Source: JACKDX01 sp964640175 (GTDB taxonomy: Bacteria; Myxococcota_A; Polyangia; Polyangiales; GCA-016699535). Taken from it: a stretch of DNA of 64,000 bases. Below are positions 32,078-41,298 of the stretch, one piece after another (within the stretch, counting starts at the first letter, position 1; each line of letters opens with the position of its first letter). The translations under genes were made by a program, and so were the position numbers. The notes beneath the pieces are model-generated. The model saw only the letters and a program-made list of their open reading frames with translations. It did not search any database and was not told the origin of the DNA. The stretch lies in contig CAZXFW010000002.1 of NCBI GenBank assembly GCA_964640175.1, positions 248,001-312,000 on the forward strand. Reading direction: 5' to 3'.

Positions 32078-33292
32078 TTATTTGGCGCGGCGCATGTAGG
32101 CAGGGATCTCAAGCAGCGCTTCATCCAGCAACGCGTCTGCTCCAAAGGCCCGCACATGCCGCTGCTCGTTGGCAGCCATCACAGGCATCATCGGATGCGT
32201 CTGCCGGGTTGCGCGTACCGGCGAGCGCTCCGAATGAGCTCCCGTTGCAGCAAACGACGTTTGTGCTGGCGCACCCATGGGCCTGCTCAACCGGCCTGGA
32301 TACCGCTGCTCTGCTTCGGTGGCGTGATGCTGATCGAAGCCAGTGGCAATGACGGTCACCTTCACAACATCAATCATGTTGGGATCGGTCACCACGCCAA
32401 AAATGATGTTGGCATCTTCATGTGCTGCCTGTTGTACATAGCTGGCAGCTTCGTTGATTTCTTTAAGTCGAATGTCGGGCCCGGCAGTAAAATTGAGAAG
32501 AATACCCGTCGATCCTTGAATGGACACATCATCCAGCAGCGGAGAGTTGATGGCCATATCCGCAGCATCCACGGCACGGCGCTCGCCCTTTGCAACACCT
32601 GTTCCCATGAGCGCTCTTCCTGTACTGCTCATGATGGTACGCACATCGGCAAAGTCCACATTGATCATGCCGGAACTGATGATCAAATCACTGATGCCGC
32701 GCACCGCTTGTAACAGCACATCATCCGCACGCCGAAACGCATCTAAAAGAGACATTTCCTCGTCCGCAAGATTGAGCAGCCTCTCATTCGGAATGGTGAT
32801 GATGGTGTCCACTGCCTCGGTAAGCTCGGCAATGCCGCGTTCGGCATTTTTGGCACGACGGCGGCCTTCGAACGTAAACGGCCTCGTCACAACCCCTACG
32901 GTAAGTGCCCCCTGATCCCGAGCCACTTGAGCGATGATCGGCGCAGCGCCTGTCCCAGTGCCGCCACCCATGCCTGCCGTCACAAAAACCATATCGGCAC
33001 CATGAAGCGACTCTGCAATGCGCTGAACGTCTTCCAAGGCGGCCTTGCGCCCAACTTCAGGATCAGCGCCTGCTCCAAGCCCCTTGGTCAAGCCGGGACC
33101 AAGTTGCAAACGCGTAGTTGCAAGATGATTCTCTAAGGCTTGCGTGTCTGTGTTCGCAACGATGAAATCCACGCCATCCAAACCATCGGCAATCATTGTG
33201 GTGAGCGCATTGCCTCCTGCGCCTCCCACGCCAATCACTTTGATCTGGGCGTGATGTTCGATGTCTTCTGCAAAGTCGATTGAGATTGCCAT
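32078..33292 (-). CDS. ftsZ: Cell division protein FtsZ
   Basis: The tubulin-like GTPase that forms the division ring (404 residues). The N-terminal glycine loop VIGVGGAGGNAL, the tubulin signature GGGTGTG at about 110-115, and the T7 loop NVDFADVRTIMS are intact. A variable linker (about 325-390) ends in the C-terminal peptide LEIPAYMRRAK, the docking site for FtsA/ZipA-type partners. Start ATG is preceded by GGGAGGAAG. It is the last gene of the dcw cluster; an 88-nt spacer separates it from ftsA. Confidence 0.97.
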   Translation of the reverse strand: MAISIDFAEDIEHHAQIKVIGVGGAGGNALTTMIADGLDGVDFIVANTDTQALENHLATTRLQLGPGLTKGLGAGADPEVGRKAALEDVQRIAESLHGADMVFVTAGMGGGTGTGAAPIIAQVARDQGALTVGVVTRPFTFEGRRRAKNAERGIAELTEAVDTIITIPNERLLNLADEEMSLLDAFRRADDVLLQAVRGISDLIISSGMINVDFADVRTIMSSTGRALMGTGVAKGERRAVDAADMAINSPLLDDVSIQGSTGILLNFTAGPDIRLKEINEAASYVQQAAHEDANIIFGVVTDPNMIDVVKVTVIATGFDQHHATEAEQRYPGRLSRPMGAPAQTSFAATGAHSERSPVRATRQTHPMMPVMAANEQRHVRAFGADALLDEALLEIPAYMRRAK

Positions 33293-33380
33293 GTTTCTTC
33301 TTCCTCCCGGAACTAATTCACTGTGTTTCTAATTGACTAAATAGTTTGTTGCCTCAAACCGTGTAACGTGACTTACAACG

Positions 33381-34610
33381 CTAAAAAACCTCTCTAAACC
33401 AATCGCCCAAACGTCCACTAAACGACGGCCGTTTGGATGCCATGGTGTACTCTGCCATTTCGGGCACTTCACGAAGCTTACGAGCCCCGTGCTTAACCAA
33501 ACCTACCCCCGTGGAATAAGCAGGGCTCCGAACCACATCGGCAAGTCCACCTACACCCGTAGGGGCACCGCGACGTGCCGGAAGACCCAAGACTTGTTCG
33601 GCAAGTTCAGGCATTCCATCAAGAATGGTGGTTCCGCCTGTGAGGACAACACCGGCACCTAACAAATCGTAGTAGCCGGTTTCTTCAATCACATGTCGCA
33701 CTGCCGAAAAAATCTCTTCGACGCGTGGCTCTATGATATCGCAAAGCACACGACGTGGCAGTACGCGTGGTGCACGGCCGCCTACTGAAGGCACTTCGAT
33801 GGTCTCTTCATCATCAACCATTTTACTGGTGGCACAGCCGTATTTGATTTTGATCCGCTCCGCTTCTGCAATCGGCGTACGTAATCCGGTAGCCACATCG
33901 CTGGTAAGATTAATGCCGCCTACAGGAATCACGCTCGTATGCACTACCGCACCATCACAATACACGATGATGTCAGAAGTTCCTCCACCCACATCAATCA
34001 ACGCCACGCCAATTTCTTTTTCGTCTTCGGAAAGCACGGCATCGGCGCTTGCCAATGGCTCCAGCACCACTTCCGCAACATATTGCCCACAACGCTCTGC
34101 ACACTTGATGATGTTTTGAACACTGGTGGTCGCAGCGGTTACTAAATGCACGCGAGCTTCAAGGCGCACGCCGCTCATCCCAATGGGCTCCTTAATGCCG
34201 TCTTGATCGTCGACGACATATTCTTGGGGCAACACATGGATGACTTGCCGATCACTCGGCAACGGGATGGCTTTGGCTTGATCCAACACACGCGCCACAT
34301 CAGACGGATGCACTTCGCGTTCTGCCACCGCCGCTACACCTTGTTTGTTCAGACCACGTATGTGACTTCCCCCTACACCAGCATACACGGTCCCAATTTC
34401 ACAGCCGGCCATGGTCTCTGCTTGTTCGATGGCCGTGCGCATTGCCTGAACCGTGGCCTCGATATTAACAACTACCCCTTTTTTCAGCCCTTTGGAGGGA
34501 ACCGAGCCGATACCAATGATGTCGATTCCCTCATCGGTTTGTTCCGCCACAATGCAGCTGACCTTGGTCGTCCCGACATCAAGCCCCGCAATAATTTCTG
34601 AAACAGCCAT
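33381..34610 (-). CDS. ftsA: Cell division protein FtsA
   Basis: An actin-like ATPase (409 residues) that tethers FtsZ to the membrane. Seen: the phosphate 1 loop AGLDVGTTKVSCIV, SHS2 (1C) region about 84-160 (GVGGSHIRGLN), the phosphate 2 motif IDVGGGTSDI, the adenosine motif VVLTGGTTILDGMPEL, and a C-terminal amphipathic helix GRLGDWFREVF that binds the membrane. A hairpin with the ribosome binding site in its loop lies directly before the ATG. The tail of ftsQ ends 97 nt upstream. Confidence 0.96.
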   Translation of the reverse strand: MAVSEIIAGLDVGTTKVSCIVAEQTDEGIDIIGIGSVPSKGLKKGVVVNIEATVQAMRTAIEQAETMAGCEIGTVYAGVGGSHIRGLNKQGVAAVAEREVHPSDVARVLDQAKAIPLPSDRQVIHVLPQEYVVDDQDGIKEPIGMSGVRLEARVHLVTAATTSVQNIIKCAERCGQYVAEVVLEPLASADAVLSEDEKEIGVALIDVGGGTSDIIVYCDGAVVHTSVIPVGGINLTSDVATGLRTPIAEAERIKIKYGCATSKMVDDEETIEVPSVGGRAPRVLPRRVLCDIIEPRVEEIFSAVRHVIEETGYYDLLGAGVVLTGGTTILDGMPELAEQVLGLPARRGAPTGVGGLADVVRSPAYSTGVGLVKHGARKLREVPEMAEYTMASKRPSFSGRLGDWFREVF

Positions 34611-34633
34611 AGCGAAAGCACTCCCCTTTCGCT
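34611..34633 (-). promoter_or_regulatory. Hairpin holding the ftsA ribosome binding site in its loop
   Basis: Read on the minus strand, AGCGAAAG - GGGAGTG - CTTTCGCT directly abuts the ftsA ATG (34610-34608). The arms are 8 bp and perfectly complementary, and the 7-nt loop carries the GGGAG core of the Shine-Dalgarno sequence. Either it displays the RBS in an open loop or makes ftsA translation depend on melting the stem. Seen directly; regulatory meaning is inferred. Confidence 0.6.
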
Positions 34634-34707
34634 GAGAAATACACGCCTAAAGATCGGGCACCAAATTATTGCCTTCAAACCTCAGGCAAAGTCGAGATTG
34701 CTTGAAT

Positions 34708-34992
34708 TCAGCGCAATTTGACCACTGCCCGGTCTGGACGGCGCACATTGTCTAGATACACATAACTGGCTTGAAGATACTGAGCATTCAAGCGATCCAA
34801 GATGCCCTTAAGTTGCTTGAGCTTTGTGTCGTAAGGGCTACGTCCCAACTTAACATAGGTCACCCCTTTACCCACGTACACCGAAAGCTCGTCATCCTCC
34901 ATGACATGGACTTCTGCAATGGGCTCACGTTGCCACAACCCAGCATCCCGATAATCCTGGAACAACGCCAATACACGCAACAATGTCGAAGC
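34708..34992 (-). CDS. ftsQ: FtsQ, C-terminal fragment (5' part lost in assembly gap)
   Basis: The last 94 or so residues of the division protein FtsQ, whose periplasmic beta domain links FtsL/FtsB to the ring. The piece shows LLRVLALFQDYRDAGL, the PIAEVHVMEDDELSVYVG strand, the YVKLGRSPYDTKLKQLKGIL element with the family's lysine-rich helix, and the last strand VYLDNVRRPDRAVVKLR. The signal anchor and POTRA domain must lie in or beyond the N gap. It is read in the same frame as murC only because of the arbitrary gap length. Confidence 0.87.
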   Translation of the reverse strand, partial: ASTLLRVLALFQDYRDAGLWQREPIAEVHVMEDDELSVYVGKGVTYVKLGRSPYDTKLKQLKGILDRLNAQYLQASYVYLDNVRRPDRAVVKLR

Positions 34993-35092
34993 NNNNNNNN
35001 NNNNNNNNNNNNNNNNNNNNNNNNNNNNNNNNNNNNNNNNNNNNNNNNNNNNNNNNNNNNNNNNNNNNNNNNNNNNNNNNNNNNNNNNNNNN
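34993..35092. other. Assembly gap of 100 Ns
   Basis: One hundred N characters inside the dcw cluster. MurC on one side lacks about 60 C-terminal residues and FtsQ on the other lacks about 180 N-terminal ones, so at least roughly 0.7 kb is missing; if murB or ddl stands here, as in many relatives, more. The number 100 is a conventional filler. Confidence 0.98.
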
Positions 35093-36297
35093 ACCAAACC
35101 TTCTGAACTCACCCCTTCGATGGGCGGTTCACCTGCGGAATAAATATCTGTCACCCAAAGCACATCTGCCGCATTAAACGCCTGCGTGAGCTCGTTAAAC
35201 ACGTCGCGCGTCCGGGTGTAACGGTGCGGCTGAAACACCACAAGCAGCCGACGTCCATACGCACGTTGCGCAGCCTCTAGCGTGGCTTGAATCTCTGCAG
35301 GGTGATGCCCATAATCATCGACGATCGTTATGCCATTGACTTCACCGACGACAGTAAAACGGCGTGCCACTCCAGAAAACGTGGACAACGCTTCTTTGAC
35401 CGTCGCGTGCTCTACCCCGACGACATCTGCCACGGCAATGGTGGCAAGTGCATTCAAGACATTGTGGATACCCGGCATACACACGCTGTATTCACCAAGG
35501 TTTTGTCCGTGGCGGACCAACTCAAACCGCATCGACAGTCCTTGAGCCTGAGGCAAGCGTGCTCGATACTCCGCCTGTGCAGTTAGGCCATAGGTCGCTA
35601 CACGCTTATCGATGTCTGGAAGAATTGACTGAACTCCAGGATGATCCAAGCAAGCCACCACCGTTCCATAAAAAGGCACGCCTTTGGCGAATCGCGCAAA
35701 TGCCTGTTTTACCTTGGCGTAGTCCTGATAATAATCCAAGTGCTCGGGATCGATGTTGGTGATCACAGCCACACTGGGCGAGAGCCGCAGAAACGATCCG
35801 TCGGATTCGTCTGCCTCAGCCACCATGATGGTACCGGCTCCACAATTGGCACTGGAACCAAGCGCATTCAACCGGCCGCCAATAATCACCGTCGGATCTA
35901 ATTGTGCAGCGCGCAACACTGTAGCAATCAACGACGTGGTGGTGGTTTTGCCGTGGGAGCCCGCAATGGCAATGCCCTCTTTGAGGCGCATTAACTCAGC
36001 AAGCATTTCGGCCCGAGGAATCACAGGGATGGACAAAGCGCGCGCATGTTCAAGCTCTGGATTGGTGTGCGCCACTGCAGACGAAAACACGACGACATCG
36101 GCCCCTTGCACTTGCTCTGCTTGGTGACCGATAAAAACGTGCGCACCTTTGTTTTGTAGATATGCCGTCACATCACTCGATCGCATATCAGAACCACTCA
36201 CCGCAAAATCATGGCCTAGCAGTACTTCGGCAATACCACACATGCCGGAACCACCAATGCCCACTAAGTGGATGCGTTTTACTCTACCGCCAAACAC
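35093..36297 (-). CDS. murC: UDP-N-acetylmuramate--L-alanine ligase, C-terminus lost in gap
   Basis: ATP-dependent ligase adding L-Ala to UDP-MurNAc; about 400 residues visible of some 460. Seen: N-terminal Rossmann GIGGSGMCGIAEVLL, the P-loop GSHGKTTTTSLIA, the EADESDGSFL motif, ITNIDPEHLDYY, the DDYGHHPAEIQATL motif and FQPHRYTRTRDVF. The C-terminal domain breaks off at the Ns after EPPIEGVSSEGL. It begins 36 nt after murG and is expected to be followed by murB and/or ftsQ inside the gap. Confidence 0.94.
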
Positions 36298-36333
36298 GGC
36301 TCACCCCATAGCACATCCTTGGCCAAGGAGGTG

Positions 36334-37602
36334 CTAGCGCTCCAACCGAACGTGATTGCCAGCTCCCCCACAGCGGTAGCTCAGATGGCATAACTCCTGC
36401 CATGCGGGGCTGGGATCTGCCACCGAAACACGGCTAACTCTATGTAATTTATCGTCTTTTTTTTCTGCCACCCGGGGCGGCTGCGAGGTGAGCGAGCAGG
36501 AGGGAACCCAAGACAAAAGATCGTCAACAATAGCTGCCGCTGCGTCGGGTTTACCCAACACACGCGCCGCATTGGCCATGCGCCGCCGCTCCGCAGAGCT
36601 TGTGAGCAACGCACACAGTCTTGATGCAAGGCGCTCAGCCGTCAGCTCTGCTTGTACCAGTGTCAGCGAAGCGCCTGCTTTCTCAAGCGCCTTAGCATTC
36701 ACAAACTGATGGTTGTCCGAAGCATAAGGATACGGCACCAACACCGAGGCACGGCCAATGGCACACAACTCCGCTAACGTTGTGGCACCTGCCCGTGCAA
36801 TGACCAACGATGCACCAATGTAGGCCCGTGCCACATCGTCAATGAAACCAACCACGTCTGCGTTCACCCTTGCTCGCTGATACGCGTGCTGTACTTCTTC
36901 TTTCATGCCCTCGCCACTCTGGTGAACGACCTTAAAATTACCAAGAATGCCTCGGTCTTTCAAAATGCCGAGCGCTTCTGGGACAACGCGATTGAGCACT
37001 TGTGCGCCTTGTGAGCCTCCAAGCACGAGTAGCTCGGTACATTCCGACTGAAACCGATCCGGATCGGCATGCGCTAAACGTGCAGCCTCGACAAACCCAC
37101 GCCGAACGGGATTACCCACCACACGCGCACGATGTTCGCCAAACACCGCGGTGGTTTCTGGAAATGCGATGTAGGCACGTTTGACAACGTTACCGAGAAG
37201 ACGGTTTGTCAAACCAATGGTCGCGTTCTGTTCAAGGAGCGCAGTCGGGATCCGCAAAAAAGCCGCCATCAGGACAACTGGACCAGCCGCATACCCCCCT
37301 ACCCCAATCACAACCTCGGGACGATAACGACGTAACAAACGAAACGCCTGAAGGCATGCCAAGGGTAGACGAAATAATGCGCGTATACGTCCAAACCATG
37401 TACGCCCCTTGAGCGGCCATACTTCGACGTGCTCAAGGCGTTCGCCTAATTTTGAGAGCACACGATTTTCAACGCCTCTTGCAGTTCCGACAAAAACCAC
37501 TTCGACAGTTGGGTTACGGCGTCTAAGCTCTTCCACCACTGCAACCCCTGGAAAGAGGTGGCCTCCCGTACCGCCTCCCGCAATCATCACGCGTTCAATC
37601 AT
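36334..37602 (-). CDS. murG: UDP-GlcNAc:lipid I N-acetylglucosaminyltransferase
   Basis: Peripheral inner-membrane GT-B enzyme making lipid II. Motifs: GGGTGGHLFPGVAV at the start, VIGVGGYAAGPVVLMA, LLEQNATIGLTNRLL, LVLGGSQGAQVLN and ARAGATTLAEL with the UDP-GlcNAc residues. The enzyme proper ends near residue 360; a tail of about 55 residues rich in Ser, Lys and Arg (EKKDDKLHRVSRVSVADPSP) follows, which most MurG proteins lack. Its start overlaps the ftsW end by 8 nt. Confidence 0.95.
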   Translation of the reverse strand: MIERVMIAGGGTGGHLFPGVAVVEELRRRNPTVEVVFVGTARGVENRVLSKLGERLEHVEVWPLKGRTWFGRIRALFRLPLACLQAFRLLRRYRPEVVIGVGGYAAGPVVLMAAFLRIPTALLEQNATIGLTNRLLGNVVKRAYIAFPETTAVFGEHRARVVGNPVRRGFVEAARLAHADPDRFQSECTELLVLGGSQGAQVLNRVVPEALGILKDRGILGNFKVVHQSGEGMKEEVQHAYQRARVNADVVGFIDDVARAYIGASLVIARAGATTLAELCAIGRASVLVPYPYASDNHQFVNAKALEKAGASLTLVQAELTAERLASRLCALLTSSAERRRMANAARVLGKPDAAAAIVDDLLSWVPSCSLTSQPPRVAEKKDDKLHRVSRVSVADPSPAWQELCHLSYRCGGAGNHVRLER

Positions 37603-38791
37603 CCTGCCCTCCCCGTATGTGTCGCTTGCGACTCTCTTGACTCCCCCGCGAAATGCTCAATAAAATTCCTGCACAGATACAACTCACCACCAAGGACGAA
37701 CCGCCGTAACTGATAAACGGCAACGTCAACCCTTTGGTTGGCAAAAGGCCCATGGCTACGGCTAAGTTGGTAAACGCTTGAATGCCAAGCAACAGTGTGA
37801 TGCCTGTCGCCAGATACATTCCGTAGTCGTCTTGCGAGCGATATGCGATGCGAAGCCCTCGCCACACCACGACTAAAAACGCCAGGATTAGAGCACAAAT
37901 GCCTATAAATCCAAGCTCTTCTCCGATGATGGCACTGATGAAGTCCGTATGCGCTTCTGGAAGGAAAAATAACTTTTGTTTGCCATCCCCAATACCAACG
38001 CCACTGACACCTCCGGCGCCAAACCCCATCAATGATTCGGCAATTTGATAGCCCGCATCGTACCGATGCTCAAAGGGCGCAAGAAATGCCTGAATACGCC
38101 GCATGCGATATTCGGAACCGACGATCAGCATGTACGCAATCGGTAGAGCTAAAAGCCCCGCTCCAAGAATGTAGCCAAGCTTAGCTCCTGCAGCAAAAAG
38201 CAACACAAAGGTCAGCAGCCCCAACATGATCGCACCGCCAAAGTCAGGCTGTTTCAAACACAAAAGCATGAACAGTCCTGCGACAAGGACGTGGGGCAAA
38301 AATCCCACTGAAAACGTCTTAATGTGCTCGGCTTTCTTTGAAAGCGAATACGCCAACCAAAGCACGAGCGCCAATTTGGCCAATTCAGAAGGCTGCAGAT
38401 TGATGGGACCAAGAGTAATCCAACGCGATGCACCGCCAGCACTGCGGCCCAATCCAATGTTAACCAAAACAAGGAGTATGGAGGCGCTTATCAGCGCTGG
38501 ATACGTCATCAGACGCAATCGCTGATAGTTCAGCTGTGCCATAAACAGCAGGATGCTTATGCCAACCGCCGCATAGATGGTTTGACGAATCAGAAACGTC
38601 TGTCCACTGCCATAGCGCTGCGCAGCAAATACCGCACTCGCGCTATACACCATGACCACGCCAAATGCGATCAGTGCGATAAATGTGCCAAGCAGGATTC
38701 CATCCATGGCATCTACACGCGAAGGCGGTACGGAAGGAGTTGCTTCAGGCGCCACAGACTTGGTGTTAAGATGTCCTGCCATTGCACGCAT
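37595..38791 (-). CDS. ftsW: Lipid II polymerase FtsW
   Basis: A SEDS-family glycosyltransferase of the divisome (398 residues, about ten transmembrane helices). Typical segments: VMVYSASAVFAAQRYG, GASRWITLGPINLQPSELAK, LKQPDFGGAIMLG, RRIQAFLAPFEHRYDAGYQ, FLPEAHTDFISAIIGEELG and LPFISYGGSSLV. The catalytic Asp in QPDFG fits. The ATG at 38791 overlaps the murD stop (TAATG); the longer frame has no similarity. It works with the FtsI transpeptidase encoded in the same cluster. Confidence 0.95.
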   Translation of the reverse strand: MRAMAGHLNTKSVAPEATPSVPPSRVDAMDGILLGTFIALIAFGVVMVYSASAVFAAQRYGSGQTFLIRQTIYAAVGISILLFMAQLNYQRLRLMTYPALISASILLVLVNIGLGRSAGGASRWITLGPINLQPSELAKLALVLWLAYSLSKKAEHIKTFSVGFLPHVLVAGLFMLLCLKQPDFGGAIMLGLLTFVLLFAAGAKLGYILGAGLLALPIAYMLIVGSEYRMRRIQAFLAPFEHRYDAGYQIAESLMGFGAGGVSGVGIGDGKQKLFFLPEAHTDFISAIIGEELGFIGICALILAFLVVVWRGLRIAYRSQDDYGMYLATGITLLLGIQAFTNLAVAMGLLPTKGLTLPFISYGGSSLVVSCICAGILLSISRGSQESRKRHIRGGQDD

Positions 38792-40167
38792 TAACAGGCC
38801 TCCTTGTGAGAATGCTCTTTTTGCGTAAGCGCATTTACCGCAGCTTGAAACGCTTGGCCTCGATGAACGTACGATTGAAACATGTCGTAACTTGAGCATG
38901 CAGGCGCGAGAAGAACAGCATCTCCAGGGTGTGCAAGGCTGTAAGCTTTTTGCACCGCCTCCTGCATCGACTCTACGCATTCAAGCATGACGCCCGTAGG
39001 CGCCAATGCGGCTTTAAGCAAAGGAGTCGTTTCGCCCATCAATACAACCGCTCGGCAGCGTTGCTTGATACGCTGGACGAGTGGATCATACGATCCGCCT
39101 TTGTCTTTTCCTCCTACAATGATGACAACACGTTCATGAGTTGGACCCATTCCGTCCAATGCGGCAACTGCTGCACCCACATTGGTGGCTTTGCTGTCAT
39201 CGTAAAATTGGACGCGGCCTATCTCGCTTACAAACTGCATGCGATGTGGGAGCCCCCGAAACTCCTTCAACACCTGACGGATGGCGTCCGGAGACACACC
39301 AACATGTCTTGAAATGAGGCACGAACATGCCGCATTTGACATGTTATTGGCACTTTTTATGCCAATTTCGTTCAATGGCACGGTGAGACCACTTACGTCG
39401 TCATGCAGCATGCCTGAGACGATTCGCACTTCGCCGTCGGGATCCCCAAAGGTGCAAAGCCGCGCGCGCGATTCAGACGCCAAGCTCACGCATTCTGGAT
39501 CTCCTGCGGGGACGACGGCCACATCGTGAGATGTTTGGTTTTCAAATATCCGCGCTTTGGCCGCTCGATAGGCTTGATAACTTGAATACCGATCCAAATG
39601 ATCGGGACTAACATTTAAGAGAGCTGCGACTTTAGGCCGAAACGTCTGAATCCGCTCAAGTTGAAAACTCGAGAGCTCCAACACCACTAGACCATCTGCT
39701 TCTGCCGCTTCGGTATCCACCACATCGATCGCGGGCGTGCCAAGATTACCCCCAACGAATACGCGGTTTCCCAACGAAGCGCACATCTGCCCTACCAACG
39801 TCGTCACTGTACTTTTGCCGTTGGTACCTGTCACCGCAACCATGGGAGCTTTGATGTACCAACTTGCAAGCTCCACCTCACTGACCACAGGAATACCCGA
39901 GCGCGCAAGGGCATCGAGCTCAGCCATGGGTGGAACTCCTGGAGAGATCACCACAAGATCCGCATCCCGAAATAATGTATTCGCGTCCATGCCAACCACG
40001 AGGTTAGCGCCTTGCGCTTCAAGCGCTTGAACTTCGGGGCGCGAAACACACTCAACACTTTGATCACTGGCCGTCACACTCGCACCTTTACGCAATAGAA
40101 ATCGAGTGGCTGCCATCCCGCTGACACCCAATCCAATGACCACTGCTTTGGCACCGTTGACTCGCAC
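38791..40167 (-). CDS. murD: UDP-N-acetylmuramoylalanine--D-glutamate ligase
   Basis: Mur ligase (458 residues) adding D-Glu. N-terminal VIGLGVSGMAATRFLLRKG binds the uridine nucleotide, the P-loop is VTGTNGKSTVTTLV, followed by FQLERIQTF, LNVSPDHLDRY and the C-terminal DDSKATNVGAAVAALDG and ALLAP-type elements. A one-base TAATG-type overlap links it with ftsW; mraY lies 3 nt upstream. Confidence 0.96.
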   Translation of the reverse strand: MRVNGAKAVVIGLGVSGMAATRFLLRKGASVTASDQSVECVSRPEVQALEAQGANLVVGMDANTLFRDADLVVISPGVPPMAELDALARSGIPVVSEVELASWYIKAPMVAVTGTNGKSTVTTLVGQMCASLGNRVFVGGNLGTPAIDVVDTEAAEADGLVVLELSSFQLERIQTFRPKVAALLNVSPDHLDRYSSYQAYRAAKARIFENQTSHDVAVVPAGDPECVSLASESRARLCTFGDPDGEVRIVSGMLHDDVSGLTVPLNEIGIKSANNMSNAACSCLISRHVGVSPDAIRQVLKEFRGLPHRMQFVSEIGRVQFYDDSKATNVGAAVAALDGMGPTHERVVIIVGGKDKGGSYDPLVQRIKQRCRAVVLMGETTPLLKAALAPTGVMLECVESMQEAVQKAYSLAHPGDAVLLAPACSSYDMFQSYVHRGQAFQAAVNALTQKEHSHKEAC

Positions 40168-40170
40168 TTC

Positions 40171-41298
40171 TTACCTCAACTTCAGCGTAGCTAAGCTAGC
40201 AAGCGCTAGCATGATACTGATGATCCAAAAGCGGACGATAACCTTGGGCTCAGCCCACCCTTTTTTCTCAAAGTGATGATGAATGGGAGCCATCAGAAAA
40301 ATGCGCTTGCCCGTCAATCGAAAGGATGCGACCTGACCAATGACACTGATGGCTTCGACCACAAAGATGCCGCCCAAGATGAGTGATAAAAATTCGTTTT
40401 TAGTGAGCAATGCAAGCGCGCCAAGCCCACCGCCTAAAGAAAGCGAACCGACATCGCCCATAAAAACTTGAGCAGGATAGGTATTGTACCAAAGAAAGCC
40501 GACTCCAGCCCCGATCATCGCCCCGCAATACACCGATAACTCGCTTGCACTATGAAGCGATGCAATATCCAAATAGCGAGCAAGGGTAACTTTGAAAAAT
40601 GTGGCACCCGCAAGGTAGGCAAGGACCATGTACGTCCCGGCGTTGATCATGACAGGGCCAATCGCAAGTCCATCGAGGCCATCCGTAAGATTGACTGCAT
40701 TGGATGTGCCGACGATTACGATTCCTGCAAGTGCTACATAAAGCCAACTGGGGATCTCAATGGGATACCGCGCAAAAGCGACAAAGGGCATCGCTACACG
40801 GTTACGCAATAATAACCAGTCCTCGGGCAATCCTGCGGAGCCGTACCAAAGGTAGCCAGCCAGGCCAAAAGCCACCACACACTGCAGCAGTAGTTTCGCC
40901 CGTGCACTGAGCCCCTTGCTGTTGCGACGTCGGATTTTAAGCATGTCATCGACGTAGCCAATGCACCCATAGCACACAGTGACTGCCATCACGACCCAGA
41001 CCATGAAGTTCATGGGATCCGCCCATAACATGGTTGAAATCACCAAAATAAACAACACCAACGCGCCACCCATGGTGGGCGTTCCCGCTTTAGGAAAGTG
41101 GCTGCTCGGGCCATCGTCCCGAATGACTTGACCAATCTGCTTGGATTGCAGGGTTCGAATGAACCAAGGATACAAACCAAACGCTAGGACAAGAGAAGTC
41201 ATCGTCGCTGCAAGGACACGAAAAGGCACATACCGAAGCACGTTAAGAAACGACAGCGTCTCATGCTGATGCAATGGATAAAGTAAGTAATACAACAT
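40171..41298 (-). CDS. mraY: Phospho-N-acetylmuramoyl-pentapeptide-transferase
   Basis: Inner-membrane enzyme (375 residues, ten predicted helices) making lipid I from UDP-MurNAc-pentapeptide and undecaprenyl phosphate. Signatures: SHFPKAGTPTMGG, the DD motif in GYVDDMLKIRRRN, NAVNLTDGLDGLAIG, FMGDVGSLSLGG and the histidine motif MAPIHHHFEKKGWAEPKV. Starts directly after murF (adjacent bases). Confidence 0.97.
   Translation of the reverse strand: MLYYLLYPLHQHETLSFLNVLRYVPFRVLAATMTSLVLAFGLYPWFIRTLQSKQIGQVIRDDGPSSHFPKAGTPTMGGALVLFILVISTMLWADPMNFMVWVVMAVTVCYGCIGYVDDMLKIRRRNSKGLSARAKLLLQCVVAFGLAGYLWYGSAGLPEDWLLLRNRVAMPFVAFARYPIEIPSWLYVALAGIVIVGTSNAVNLTDGLDGLAIGPVMINAGTYMVLAYLAGATFFKVTLARYLDIASLHSASELSVYCGAMIGAGVGFLWYNTYPAQVFMGDVGSLSLGGGLGALALLTKNEFLSLILGGIFVVEAISVIGQVASFRLTGKRIFLMAPIHHHFEKKGWAEPKVIVRFWIISIMLALASLATLKLR

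Noticed and set aside
34708..36297. Single 529-codon MurC
   Set aside because: It crosses 100 Ns; the last 94 residues are FtsQ-like and not MurC, so it was split into two partial genes.
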